Below are positions 9,916-22,597 of a DNA stretch of 64,000 bases, one piece after another. This DNA comes from Notospermus geniculatus (Eukaryota > Nemertea > Pilidiophora > Heteronemertea > Lineidae), in assembly GCA_002633025.1 (NCBI GenBank), contig NMRB01000901.1, positions 92,172 to 156,171 on the forward strand, written 5' to 3'. The stretch's first letter is position 1; each line of letters begins with the position of its first letter. The notes under the pieces are model-generated. The model ran no database searches. It was not told the origin of the DNA and worked only from the letters and a program-made list of their open reading frames with translations. The translations under genes and the position numbers were made by a program.

Positions 9916-12900
9916 TTACAGTTCATAAGGCGAGACAGTTTCTTCTTTGTGTCTCAGGTCAGAGTAGGTCTGTGCGGCAATTACATCTGGCTGGAAAAGG
10001 AAAAAGGGCATACGTGTAACGTATATTATTTGGATCAGAAAATTTAACGACAGTACTGCTTTAATGGATATAGAGATTCTTCACTGACGTCACAATGGTC
10101 ACGTGACTGCAAAGAATCGGCCATGTTGGCCATCAAAGTGGCCGGCGACGTCACAATGGTCACGTGAAGATCCTCTAGATAAAATGTAGATGAAAGTTTT
10201 GGCCCTTGCTTACCGTGATGTTCAGCTCGGCATATGGGTTCTCGTTTAAGTCACTGGGTTCAGCATAATCACCTAAAAGGTACAAAATTTCAATGAGGCC
10301 ATCGTTTGCTTAATAATCAAAGAGGTTCTCCTTCACAAAATTTCTCTTCCATAGTTTACAGCAGAAATCCCCTCTTCAAAGTTCAAAGTTCGCCGCACTT
10401 GTTCCAATAACTCACTGCCCATTCTGTCCGCAGTGGGGTTCCCCGCATAACCTTTTTTCCCGACAGGGCGGCGCTCTGAGCGGTTGTACCGAAGACGTCA
10501 AAAACAGAGCAAAGCAACGTAATGACGTCGCGTCACGACGTCCTTGACGCAGTGCAACACGGACGAGACGTCGAAAAAAGGTACAACCGCTCACAGCGCC
10601 TCCTAGCGGCGGAAGTTCTACAGGTTCCTCATTGATTTGACTGGCAATCACCATGATTCGGGGCACACTCAACAAACACTCTAAGTAGGCAAACCAAATA
10701 TTTTGCTTCTCATAGGCCTACCTTCATCAGTAGAAGTGACATTCATATATTCGGGTTCTTTATTCCCAAGGTTAAGGTCATGAGCCTCGTTCTCACCTCC
10801 TCGTGTGGTACCAGGGTTTTCTCCAGCTGCAAGAAAAACTCATTCGCAAGAGAGAAAAAAGCATTGTGGTTACCATGGTTACTTGGTAATGGACTCTGTT
10901 GATTGTAATACTGCACACTGTACGCCACGGCTTCGCGTCATTATGGATGACGCTGTGGCGTGAACTTCTCTGTGACGTCAAATGTCATGACGTTCTAGGA
11001 CCGATAACTGGGTGGTGGCCTCTAACGGCAGCTCCCGTTGTCATTCGCCCAAACCAAACCTACCCTCGAATGCTGGGTTAATGTTGGCATACATCGGCTC
11101 CATTTTGTTTCCTGTTGTATTTCTCAATGCTATATCACTTTGTTCCTTCTTTGAACCTGAAAGGAAAAGTGGCACTTTCTGTCAACAGTCGGCGCCACCG
11201 GCGATGATTGCCTCATTCTCCAATACTTTTGCCTTTTGCCCCAGTGTTGGAGAATGTATGATACAATACAATGCACACGTGGATACCCTTGGAACGAGAG
11301 TTACATGTACTCCAAATGAGGCGAGGTTGATAAGCGGTAATTTAACAACATTGTCAACAGAGGTCTCCCTTAACACGGGTATGAGCGCAGGATAGGGGAC
11401 TAGGAACACCGAGGCGCTTTAACAAAACGTTTTTCAATGAGACACGAGTCGAGATATTTTCTTCGTCCTCACCTGAAAAACAAGCCATGTTCCTTCGATG
11501 AAGTATGACAACAGCAACAATAACAGCCACAACCACCAAGATCGCGATTACTATTCCAACTATCATCCCGACATTGGTTCCACCTCCGCCTGTTACGCCA
11601 ACGTTCACCCCAATAGTGGTGCCACCTTCTGTACTTTCTATAACAGGTTTTGAGCGAAACACGAGCTCTTGTCCGTCAAACACTTCCAAATACAGGACAA
11701 GGACACTCTTCGCCATGTCCGACCCCTCGATCACGAAGCTCGTCTCTCCAACTGTCCTCGTCACGACGTGATACCGACAGATATTCGAGTTATCTATGCG
11801 ACAGTATTTGATTTGAAGTGTCGTGTAAGAACGATGAAGGGGAATCCATTTCGCCGTCAGTGTGATGCCATGCCGTTTGACGTAGACCAAAGTTGTGTTT
11901 GGAGGAACTGCAATTAACAAGAAATTGAATACAATAAACAACGTATTGTTTTAAGGATACTAAGTTTGTACATACACGCAGCCTCTGCGTTTCAGCTTAT
12001 CTATTTTTGGTTTCAGGTATCGCCATGACAACCTATACATAGATGTTCTTCACGTGACGTCACATTTCCATGACGACACGACACCGCCATATTGGCGTCA
12101 AAATGTCAAGCGATGTCACGCCATGAACACAGCGTCAACATAGAGATTTTGACGTCAAAAAGTCATGACGTGATAGTTTGACGTCATCGCTGGCCATTTG
12201 ACATGACGGCCGAAGAATGTCTACATGTAATAACTGCTTCCGTTTCATTACACTGCTAGCATCATTTTTACCCTGAACTCCTAGTTTTACACTTATTTCG
12301 TAAACTCAACACTTCTATGATTAATCTAAGTTTTACCAACAATGGTATGGGCATGATAAATTCTGTTGATATTAAACGCACCTCCTTTTATTATTCTAAA
12401 GGTAAAAACTGAGATCCCGACATCGTTGACTACTTTAGCGGAGTACTTCCCGTAATCATCCAAAGAAATAACTTTTTTAGACAAGGTGTAGGTCGTATCG
12501 TTGACTTTTGAGGCATAAAATCCTTGATCGGTCGCCGGTCGATTGTAGAATTGATCAAACCATGATATATTTGTGGGTGGTGGGTTCGCAATCACGTGCA
12601 GAACGAACCGCACACTCTCCGATGGTGTGCGGAAGACCGTGAGAACCTTTGGGAAGTCTGGGTTCCATTTGGCCTTGTCTGAAAATGATGACGAGTCCAT
12701 AAAGTTCATGCCAACATTGTTAAACCGGGGAGGTGCAAATCTGGTGGTACACCAGTGGCCAGCTGGTGACCCGCCGTGAAAATTTCATGTTTGACCTACG
12801 ATAAATTATTCTTTATTAATTGGTCCAGGAATTCATCGGCACTGGCAGCCCCTGCATACTAGGCCTACCGCATACCCCAGAATATTAGAACCTTTTCAGA

Positions 12901-15900
12901 ACCATTTGCTCTTACAATAAAGAACCCTAGGGGTCTTTGCTCCTGAAAGAACCCTCTACGGGTTCTATCACTGGGTTCCGAGGGGTTCTTAAAAGAACCC
13001 TACCTTTTTGGTTACAGAATGTTTCACGGTGTCTCATGGTCGTTCATTGGCCTCTGCAGTTACTTACACAAAATATCAATATTTGTGGAAGCAGCAGCGA
13101 CACCTCCAGGCGAATAATTGGCGACCTGACATCGATATGGTCCAGTCTGTGTATACTTCACTGCCCTGACCGTATATGTTCGTGATTTTTCATTCTGTAT
13201 TTCCTTGTTATTATAGTACCAACTAGAACTATATGTTGTTGGGTTGCCTCCGCTGGCTTCACAGGTTAATGTGACGTCATCCCCTTCTTTCACATTCTTT
13301 GGGTTTGTTGATAGCGAGACACTTGGAGGGTCTGAAATGATGAAAGCGACGGTGTGTGAAGGTTTTTAGCCGACTAACGGTGCAGTTTCTAGGGTCTGGC
13401 AAACCATTGCTGAATGAGCAGCTCATGTGAGTTCTACTGAAAGGTTTCAGGATAGACTGGGGTTGAAGTGTAAAGTCGGATGACACCTCTACCGTTGTTG
13501 ATATCAGACTAAAAAAAAACCCAGACTTAATTATATGTTATATTGCGCTAAAGGAAATAACGGAAGGGGGTGTCATATTCTACTTACAATATACCGTGAT
13601 GGTCACGTCTTTTTTCCAGCTTGTTTGATCATTTATCTTACATTCATACTTGGCCTGGTTATCTTCCTTTCTTGCCTTGAATGTCAGCTGATTGATGTAA
13701 ATTGTGCCGCCATCTGAGGCTTGTCGTGTGTCTGTTGTGACACCAGATGTGATCTGCTGGTTATTCCTATACCATGATATAGTCCCAGGTGACCCGGAGT
13801 TACTGCTGTCTGTCTCACACTTCATGCTGACACTACCACCAGCTGTGATATGCGTGTTTGGCTTGCTTACCATCTTCACATTTGTAGCTGACCCTGGAAT
13901 GAGAACAATGAAAATAAATTACATGTATTGAGAAATTAAAACGTTGATGAAACGCTGATTAGATGTTTGACTATTCTGTATTTTTCCTTCAACAAAAGCA
14001 GTGGAAACATTGCTATGTACATGTAATGTTGTAGTGTTCTTTTGAAGAGGCGATTGCGTGTATGAATTAGATTACATTGATATAGATAACTTACATTTTA
14101 CATTCATTGTTGTCCAAGCATCTGATGTAAACTCGTGCCCCGCCAGGCCATAGGATGCCCTGCATCTAACCTTGACGCCGTTCATCGCCTTTGTTGCTGT
14201 TATGGCTAAATCACTGATCCTGATCTTTCCACCATATGCCCCATTCCTCTCTGATGACGATATTCCAGCTGTTATATCTTGCCACGATGATCCTATATAC
14301 ATGTACCACTTTATGCTGGTTATAGGGTTACTTTCATCCGTCTCGCATCGAAATATTTTCACCTTACCAACCTGGACGGCAGCAGTTGGGTTATTAGTGA
14401 AAAACACCTTGGTATTTGGAACTGGATAAAATCAAAAGAAAACAAAAATTCGGTTAATGATGCAAGTAGGTTAAATTCCAGCCTTTCGGACCTGACGACA
14501 ATCATATTGCAGCTTGTGACGGACTTCGAGCGAGATCCATTCAGTGGTGTATTTGCAAAACCGTGTGCAGAAGTTGAAAATTGGAGGGACCCATAGAAAG
14601 AAAGAAATCCCGAGAAATAAATATGTCCACCACCGTGAGGTGTGGAGGCCATAATAATTAATGAAGGAAATGAAGAAGGGAGTTTAATATTCTACTTACA
14701 ATGTACTGTGATGGTCACATCTTTTTTCCAGCTTGTTTGATCATTTATCTTGCATTCATACTTGGCCTGGTTATCTTCCTTTCTTGCCTTGAATGTCAGC
14801 TGACTGATGTAAATTGTGCCGCCATCTGAGGCTGGTCGTGTGGCTGTTGTGACACCAGATGTGATCTGCTGGTTATTCCTATACCATGATATAGTTCCAG
14901 GAGAGCCAGAGTTACTGCTGTCTGTCTCACACTTAATGGTTACACTACCACCAGCTGCGATAGGCGTGTTTGGCTTGTTTACCATCTTCAGCTCAGTAGC
15001 CGACCCTGTAACGATGTAACGTGGCCATTGGTTGTCCACAATAATGGCATTACTATTAATGAAGTTCGTATATATATATACCAGTGACCGTTTAGATACG
15101 ATTTTAGGATGTTGATGAAGTGTTGATACTAATGATCGTAATTTCCTTCAGCCGAAAGACGTGAAAAGTTGCTGAATAATTTTATACACTTCCAATCCAG
15201 AAGGTAGTCGCGTAAATGAATAGATTATCATATTTCATAATACTGTAGTTTGCTCACATTTTACATCCATTGTGGTGTTAGCGTGTGTTGTAAATTCGTG
15301 CCCCGTCAGGTCATATGTTGATATGCATCTAACCGCGGCGCCGTTCGTCGCCTTTGTTGCTGTTATGGCTACATCACTGATCCTGATCTTTCCACCATAT
15401 GCCCCATTCCTCTCTGATGACGATATCCCAGTTGTTATATTCTGCCATGATGATCCCACAAACTTATACCATTTTACATGTATGCTGGTGATAGGGTTAC
15501 TTTCATCCGTCTCACATCGAAATATGTTCACTTGACCAACCTGGACGGCAGCAGTTGGGTTATTAGTGAAAAACACCTTGGTATTTGGAACTGGATAAAA
15601 TCAAAAGAAAACAAAAATTCGGTTAATGATGCAAGTAGGTTAAATTCCAGCCTTTCGGACCTGACGACAATCATATTGCAGCTTGTGACGGACTTCGAGC
15701 GAGATCCATTCAGTGGTATTTTCAAAACCGTGTCCAGAAGTTGAAAATTGCAGAGATCTATAGAAAGAAAGAAATCCCGAGAAATAAATATGTCCTCCAC
15801 CACCGTGAGGTGTGGAGGCCATAATAATTAATGAAGGAAATGAAGAAGGGAGTTTAATATTCTACTCACAATATACTGTGATGGTGACGTCTTTTTCCCA

Positions 15901-18900
15901 GCTTGTTTGATCATTTATCTTACATTCATACTTGGCCTGGTTATCTTCCTTTCTTGCCGTGAATGTCAGCTGACTGATGTAAATTGTGCCGCCATCTGAG
16001 GCTGGTCGTGTGGCTGTTGTGACACCAGATGTGATCTGCTGGTTATTCCTATACCATGACATAGTTCCAGGTGAGCCAGAGTTACTGCTGTCAGTCTCAC
16101 ACTTAATGGTTACACTATCACCAACTGTGATAGGCGTGTTTGGCTTGTTTACCATCTTCAGCTCAGTAGCCGACCCTGTAACGATGGAACGTGGCCATTG
16201 GTTGGCCACAATAATGGCATTACTATTAATGAAGTTCGTATATATCTCTACCAGTGACCGTTTAGATACGATTTTCGGATGTTGATGAAGTGTTGATACT
16301 AATGATCGTAATTTCCTTCAGCCGAAAGACGTAAAAAGTTGCTGAATAATTTTATACACTTCCGATCCAGAAGGTAATCGCCTAAATGAATAGATTATCA
16401 TAATTTTCATAATACTGTAGTTTGCTCACATTTTACATCCATTGTGGTGTTAGCGTGTGTTGTAAATTCGTGCCCCGTCAGGTCATAGGTTGAACTACAT
16501 CTAACCTTGACGCCGTTCGTCGCCTTTGTTGCTGTTATGGACAGGTCACTGCTCCTGATCTTTCCACCATATGCCCCATTCCTCTCTGATGACGATATTC
16601 CAGTTGTTATAACTTGCCACGATGATCCTATATACTTATACCACTTGATGCTGGTGATAGGGTTACTTTCATCTGTCTCACATCGAAATATTTTCACTTG
16701 ACCAACCTGGACGGGAGCAGTTGGGTTATTAGTGAAAAACACCTTGGTATTTGGAACTGGGAAGAAACAAAAGAATGAAAAACAAAAATTCGATTAATGA
16801 TAGGTTAAATTCCAGCCGTTCGGACCTGACTCTCCCTCTCTGACTGTGATACCGGTACTTGTCTCTGATAGCTGGATTCCATCCGGTGGGACTGAAGGAA
16901 CAAAAGCAACAGCATATTCACTGTGGAGGCTGTTGGATGGATTTGTAATGGCCATTCAGCAACATCTGGGGACAGATCTTCTTCTAACAATGCTCATGTA
17001 TTTTTTTCCAATCATTCGAACGAGGCAGACATTTAAAGGGCAACGGGATTCCTTCCGTATCCTGCGCTAAACATACCCGCGTTAAGGGAGACCTCTATTG
17101 ACAATGTTGTTAAACTACCACTTATCAACCTCGCCCCATGTAGAATAACTCTCGTTCTTAGGGTATCCACGCAGGCATTCCAACACCGGGGCGAAAGGCA
17201 AAACTACGGTATTGGAGAATGATGCAATCACCGCCGGTGGCGCCGGCTGTCGACAAAAATGGCAATACCGTGGTCCTTTAACTGTGACTTAGAAGTGGGA
17301 AGCTAAATACCTACATGTAACGCTGTATGTTTTTGGGTTTGATCTCATTGTCCAAGCTGAGGTTGTAGCCTCACAATAGTACTCAGCCTGGTTGTCTTCT
17401 TTAGCCATCACCCTCTCTTGACCTTGAGTGACCTCCACTGGTGTACCTCCTGACCTCTTGAAGTAGATCTTCAACGTCGGGGTGGGCTTGCCTCCTGTTG
17501 CTGTACATGTGAATTTGTCCTTCTCTCCTTCATGTGACGATGACTTCCTAGATGATACAACCACTGAGTCCGGCTGATCTGTCAAAATGAGCAAACATTT
17601 ACCATTAAAGTGCCACTGTATGTATGAGGTGTAGCTGCCACAGGACCTGTAGAGGCTGTGTAAAAGGCAGTGAAGTCTTCATACAGAATAAAAAATTATA
17701 AAAAAAATGTATGAGGTGTGCCTCAGTATGCCTCCCCTGGCGGCGGAATCGGGAACCAACGTGAAAAGACTGGTGTCCTGTCCAACCCATACAGAATCAG
17801 TGGTAACACCAGTAGATCGACTGATACCATGTCGGAATTTTAGCTGATAAAAATGGCTGCCATCGTTTTCATCACTTGAGAAGTTCAACGCGCTGTCATA
17901 GCCTTCATCAAGTAAGGTACAATGCTTCGACGCATTTTTTTGTGTGTGGCAACAGTCTCAATGCCAACTTGGTAACTTAGATCATTCATATCAGTAGGTG
18001 GATTTGAACACTCCTGTCAAGCAGACTGCATTTTCTTCAGATACTTACAATAAACCGTCAGCGTCTTATCACTACTGGTCGCCGAGAAATCTCCATTTCT
18101 TGCCACACATTTATAGACCCCTGCACTCTCCTTCTTCACTTGGAAGTCATAAGTTAAAGATGTCGTCAGCTTGGTATTATCCTTGTACCAGTCATATGTA
18201 TCACCAGGTGGTGAGGCCTCACACTTCAGGTTCTGCTGTGTACCAACTAACACTGGTCCAGAAGGAAATCCGGTGATCTGAGGCGTGCCTGGGGGGACTG
18301 AAAATTATATCAACAAGGATACCAAGCTAGTGGGGTAAATGCTAAATGGTACCAACCGTTCATTACACAATAACGGAAGTTCATCTGGAGGAACCGGTGA
18401 TGTACGACTAGTTCAACTAGGATCCGCGCTGGTTGTCCAAATCTTCCTTCCCGAGATCATTCGGAGTTGATGATTTCATTATTTAGAATATTGAATCAAT
18501 GTGAGAGGATAGGCATAAATACCTTGGATTACTATCTTCAGTGGGTTGCTACTAGTACAGGTTAGACCTGTATCCGTACATATCCAATAACCAGAATCTG
18601 AAGTCTGAGCATTAGTAACTTGAACGTTGAAGGTTCTTGATGTGGAGTTTGGCTTACTGCAACTACTCCAGCTGTAGCGTGAGATGGTTGGAGTGCGACA
18701 TCCGAGGCTGTTTGCTCTTGCTACTTCATTGGCACTAGATGATGCTTCGCTCCTTTTCGTCCACGTCACAGTAAATCCACTTGGATTCGGGATGTAACAG
18801 TTGACGGTGAATGCGCTTACAACGGCAGGTTTTTGTGATGAGACGCTGACGGTGTACTGTGAACCTGAAATAGACCCAATCTGAAATTCACTAAAAATAG

Positions 18901-20867
18901 TCAATCTGAAATTTACAATGTACTCCTGCAACTTTTAAAGCCTCACAATATTGAATTTTACGATACCTGTATTTTCAAAGTGTTAGGAGACTGCAGGTAT
19001 AGCTCTCATAGCCTCGTGAAGGTCCCCAAAATGCTTGCCTGATACGTACTTCAAACATCAAACCCTAGTTTTCAGCACAGATCGAAAAAACTGCATGCAG
19101 ATCTCTAATATGTAATCAGATAGACCATAGTACATTTTACACTACTCTAACGTCGGAGGACGTAAGCACTTTCTGAATTCAATACAGTGAGGCTTTAAAA
19201 TTGACTAGCAGAAGCAGGACGTCATAAGATACAGTACATCAAAAATAGATAAGCGACCTTTACCTATCTTTTTGGGTAGGCCACATGTAGCCTAACCCGA
19301 AACTTTTTTGTTCCAAGACTTACGTAGTCTCGTGCCACTGAGTTTCTTGCAATTTCCAATTTTAGAGTCTGGTCCATATGGTTACTTTGACTTGTAAAAC
19401 CATCATGGCGGACAATCTACCGACGATGACGTAGAACACAACTACACTGCACTGCATGCATGCATGCATGCATGCATGCACAATCAATGCAAAAAGCATG
19501 CAGCATGCGAGTAAAACTGCAGCCTACGTCGCCAACTTTTGAGGTCCATGATGCATTGGTAGTGACTAGCCAATCAGCGAAGCTCCCCTTATTTTGAATA
19601 ACTACATAACTGCATAACAACCGCCACTACGAGGCGCTGTGAGCGGTTGGACCATTTTTCGACGTCCCGTCCATGTTGCACTGCGTCAAGGACGTCGTGA
19701 CGCGACGTCATTACGTTGCTTCGCTCTGTTATTTGACGTCTTCGGTACAACCACTCGCAGCGCCGCCCTGGTGGGATAAAAAGTTATGCGGGTTCCTCAT
19801 TGTTACATGTAGCTCGGCATTGATGAAAAGTGATGTGTTGCCCCGTGTGATGACAAAAACAGCATCCTCTCTCAGTCCGTCATCGATCATCACTGCTATC
19901 AGATTATGAAAGATCGCTCTTTGATTTCCATAATACCGAGCAGATTGTCAAAACTAGCTCACTAATCCACTTCAATCACAGGCCATTAAACTTACATGGT
20001 TTATAAACATACAGATGTCCCCATTCGCTGTTTCTTGTTCCCGCAGAATTACTCGCTCGGCACTTGTACTTTCCACTGACCGGCTCTGGGATACTACTAG
20101 AACTACCCGGGTGAAACTCAAGCTTCTCCGGCATTGGATTAAAGATATACTTCTGACTTGTACCAATGGGTCCTTTACTCTCCCAGTCCTCTTCTGTGCG
20201 CCACCGGCCATCTTCATATCTTGTTGCAGTTGAATACCTAAACCATTTGTATGTGATTGTTCCTGCCCCGGGTTGATCTGCATCACAGACGAGTTCACGA
20301 TATGATCCGACGGCAGCAGGTTCAAAACCCGACAACACTGGAGTTTTTGGTGGAACTAGAAACAAAAGGATACGAAAGTTTACCTAGTTTATTGGGACAC
20401 AGAATACAGAGAGTACGTATTCATACAAAAACATTGGCAAACTCATCGTGGTTGTAACCAGGTAGTAGGCCTGACACTATTGTAAACATGGGGCCATACG
20501 AATAAAAAAAATAGCAAATGCTTTTTAGTGCATTTCTGTATTGCAAAATTCAAGTAAAAGCATTTACTAGTCTTTATTCATATGACCTATTGACTCTCTC
20601 ATGGCCCAGGAAACTGGAATGTCCAGACTGAACTTATAGCAGGAAATTGTACGGTCTGAGCTCAAAACAAACCTCCCACACCTCATCCTCGGCCCATTCG
20701 ACTGCTGATGGCAAGGAACGGTGTTGGAAAACAACTTTTGATGCCAAGACATAGGTCGGTTGAGCAATAAAACTGAAGAAGTCAGACTTACCAAGGAGAT
20801 GGACGTGGGACAGTAACGACATGAATGTCACCCCCAAATATATCCCCAGCGGCCACAGGTCTGCCAT
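9916..20867 (-). CDS. Multi-Ig type I membrane receptor with tyrosine-motif tail
   Basis: A complete gene of 18 exons, 4608 coding bases (1535 residues). Exons: 20792-20867, 19996-20355, 18523-18864, 18049-18297, 17315-17578, 16430-16756, 15870-16175, 15258-15590, 14700-15005, 14095-14421, 13588-13893, 13068-13331, 12382-12762, 11473-11907, 11064-11156, 10722-10826, 10214-10272, 9916-9990. Exon 1 is a signal peptide (MADLWPLGIYLGVTF...). Exons 2-12 are each one Ig domain bounded by phase-1 introns, with the usual Cys...Trp...Tyr-x-Cys pattern in most. Exon 13 is Ig-like but lacks the cysteine pair, and its start could instead be 12740. Exon 14 has a fibronectin-III-like segment and a membrane span (MIVGIVIAILVVVAVIVAVV). 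Exons 15-18 form the tail, with YANI, YMNV, YAEP, YAEL, YSDL and a C-terminal YEL. This suggests SH2-mediated signalling, as in Siglec/CD22-like receptors. No one-to-one orthologue was recognised and the ligand is unknown. Confidence 0.9.
10431..10633. repeat. Inverted-repeat MITE, family F copy 1
   Basis: The ends are ggggttccccgcataac...cccgacagggcggcgct and agcgcctcctagcggcggaa...ggttcctcat. The interior carries gacgtc-rich inverted arms (gtacaaccgctc against gagcggttgtacc). Other copies: about 19622-19801, 27956-28155, 30262-30402, 32308-32400, 52665-52745, 53080-53150 and 59935-60053. It is intronic in the Ig receptor tail region. Confidence 0.7.
11165..11398. repeat. Dispersed element, family H copy 1
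   Basis: The segment from gtggcactttctgtcaacag to cccttaacacgggtatgagcgcagg recurs at 17034-17283, 25772-26190 (interrupted), 35252-35469 and in part near 24490-24565 and 29188-29290. The best copy (35252-35469) begins and ends with TTAA. In this copy the element lies between the transmembrane exon and the first tail exon. A partial family D copy (10920-11032) lies just beyond that tail exon. Confidence 0.65.
12040..12228. repeat. Foldback element, family E copy 3
   Basis: Inverted copy of the family E element, from gttcttcacgtgacgtcac to tgacatgacggccgaag. It sits in the receptor intron between exons 13 and 14. Confidence 0.65.
13588..16756 (-). repeat. Triplicated pair of Ig exons (A-B)x3
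   Basis: Exons 6-11 of the Ig receptor are three copies of an A-type plus B-type Ig exon pair. A exons: 16430-16756, 15258-15590 and 14095-14421 (all begin VPNTKVFFTNNPTA). B exons: 15870-16175, 14700-15005 and 13588-13893 (all with the C-E-T-D-S-S-N-S-G-S-P-G-T core). The spacing between like exons is about 1112-1172 bp. Introns are copied too: the stretch after the acceptors at 14422-14690 and 15591-15860 is almost identical, and so are 15006-15240 and 16176-16415. The 13.6-13.9 kb B copy and the 16.8 kb flank are more diverged. Confidence 0.93.
17034..17283. repeat. Dispersed element, family H copy 2
   Basis: From taaagggcaacgggattcc to gcaataccgtggtcctttaa, beginning and ending at TTTAA-like sequence. 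It lies in the receptor intron between exons 5 and 6. Confidence 0.65.
18935..19198. repeat. TTAA-ended inverted-repeat element, family I copy 1
   Basis: It starts TTAAAGCCTCACAATATTGA and ends with the inverse, TCAATACAGTGAGGCTTTAA. Other copies: 24102-24356 and 62738-63026. TTAA at both ends matches the target preference of piggyBac-type elements. It lies in the receptor intron between exons 2 and 3. Confidence 0.8.
19449..19481. repeat. (TGCA)n microsatellite
   Basis: About eight uninterrupted TGCA/CATG units lie in the intron between receptor exons 2 and 3. A family F element follows at 19622-19801. Confidence 0.9.
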
Positions 20868-22540
20868 AGTTCTGCCTGTTTTCTCTTGACATGGCCAGGG
20901 TAGGCCTCATATTTGTTATTACAGTGTATAAGTATTTTACTGAATGCAAAAATAGGTCGCTCTTCGAAAGGCGTTCGTATTGCGAAAAGGAACAAGGAAG
21001 TTTAGGAAATTCAGAAAAAAGCCGTGTTGTCTTGAGTTGTTTATCTTAGTGATTCTATGAGAGGCCTACATAACGGCATAAAGGAATGATAATAAATGGT
21101 TTGATTCTTTTATAGTATAACCCAAATGCGCATAAATCTCATTCATTTTTCAAAATATCAACATAAGCCCCATTTCCTGTACAGCGAATTCCGCCGTTGT
21201 TTGTGGCGAGCGGTCCGGTTTTCACACTAGGTTTCGGAGGACCCTCCCGCAACGGGAGACTGCCGTTAGAGGCCGCCTGTTAGCGCTCCAAGAACGTCAC
21301 AAAGTTTGACGTCATAAAGCCATGGCGTCCACGTCATGATGGATGACGTCGTGGCTTGCATTTCTTGTGACGTCAAATTCCGTGACGTCCTAGGACCGCT
21401 AACTGGTGGTGTCCTCTACTGGCATTAAAGTCTTCCGTACATGGCCTGTATAGTTGATTAGCCAATCCTTAATGTACAAGACAAGATCCCCTGGTAAAAA
21501 TAATGTTTGTTCTATATTCACCTATAATTTGGATGTATGACGTCACGAAGCTTGTTCAAGTCATCGATTGCACCGAATACCCGAGCTTATGGTCACAAAC
21601 CAGACCAGTAAACCAAAATCATTTTGATGCCCTAAATTAGTGCAAGTTGTGTCAAAGTTATCGGTCATATGAGAGATAAATATGTATTGGAATAAAAAAA
21701 AATTAAAAGTCATCTCAGAATTTCGAAAATTTTCGACCCCAACCGGGGTCTTCATCAGGCACTTTCTAGATGAGATTCCAGAAAAGACTGAGCCGGATGA
21801 AAAGAAGAAAAAGAAAGAAAAAAGAAAAGAAAAGAAAAGAAAAGAAAGAAAGAACAATTTTTTCAAGATTTTTTTCATGATTTTTGTCACTCTATCTAAA
21901 AGGTCGACGGGGATGGAAGGCAGAAAAGTAGATATGATAGTAGGAGTAAAGTCAGCAGCACACCTGGCGATATCGCAAGCGATGTGATCACCACCGATCT
22001 TCTCGCCAGCCACTGCAGACTAGGCGATATCAGCTTTGGTAATGTTTGCTATTGGGCGAGCATCGCTGGCGAGAAGATTCCACGCATCGCTGTCCAGCGC
22101 ACACTTGGCGTCAACAGCCGATTTTCCTCGCTTGCAGTAACGCCTGGTGTGCTCTGTTTTGAGATTCATCTCTATAGCAGACGACATGTTGGTGAGATTT
22201 TCAACTCGATATATCGAAAACGGTGGCGTCATATTTCGAACTTTTTGTCGTAACTGACTCAGATGGTCACATATGAATTCCTAAACACTAAACAGCATTT
22301 TAAAACTAAAGGGCCCTCTTTAAGGTTCGTTCTTAAATACAAATACATGTGTATCAACAGTTTATTCGACGCCTTCATGGAGAATGAATTTGCTAAGTCA
22401 TTCTCAAGATAACCAAAGTGGATGCGCTTAAAATTTATCTTGACTTGTCCTAAGAACAATACGGTCACATGAAGCTCTCAAGAGGTGTCATCACACAGTC
22501 ATGGGACAAGACATCGGCCTACATTCCGAAAATCTGACGG
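20868..22540. other. Intergenic region between divergent Ig receptor and cathepsin L genes
   Basis: The two genes start back to back here. The region holds a family D element (21253-21437), an almost pure purine tract (about 21799-21854, gaaaagaaaag-type) and an inverted repeat around catcgctggcgag. A clear TATA box is found only on the cathepsin L side. The Ig receptor has only a weak AT-rich stretch upstream of 20867. Confidence 0.5.
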
Positions 22541-22547
22541 TATAAAA
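22541..22547 (+). promoter_or_regulatory. TATA box of the cathepsin L gene
   Basis: TATAAAA followed about 30 bases later by a plausible start near 22571 and then by a consensus donor (AG|GTAAGTAAC at 22597/22598). No ATG falls between the inferred start and the donor, fitting an untranslated first exon of about 27 bases. The intron then runs to the acceptor CAG at 23129-23131, directly abutting the ATG. Confidence 0.7.
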
Positions 22548-22570
22548 AGTCAAGACGGCCTGATCGGCAC

Positions 22571-22597
22571 CATTCAGGAATTCGCCACACAGCAGAG
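22571..22597 (+). other. Untranslated first exon of cathepsin L (inferred)
   Basis: Inferred from the TATA box position and the GTAAGT donor. The start is approximate. Splicing to the acceptor at 23131 places the start codon as the first three bases of exon 2. Confidence 0.55.

Noticed and set aside
17605-17888. Extra Ig receptor exon between exons 4 and 3
   Set aside because: No Ig pattern is seen. The DNA matches a dispersed segment (ggcaccagt/gtcctgtcc-type) and the flanking exons already join in phase.
19673-19909. Plus-strand open frame near 19.7 kb
   Set aside because: It lies in a family F MITE; the same peptide pieces (SVQPLAAPP) recur at other copies of the element.
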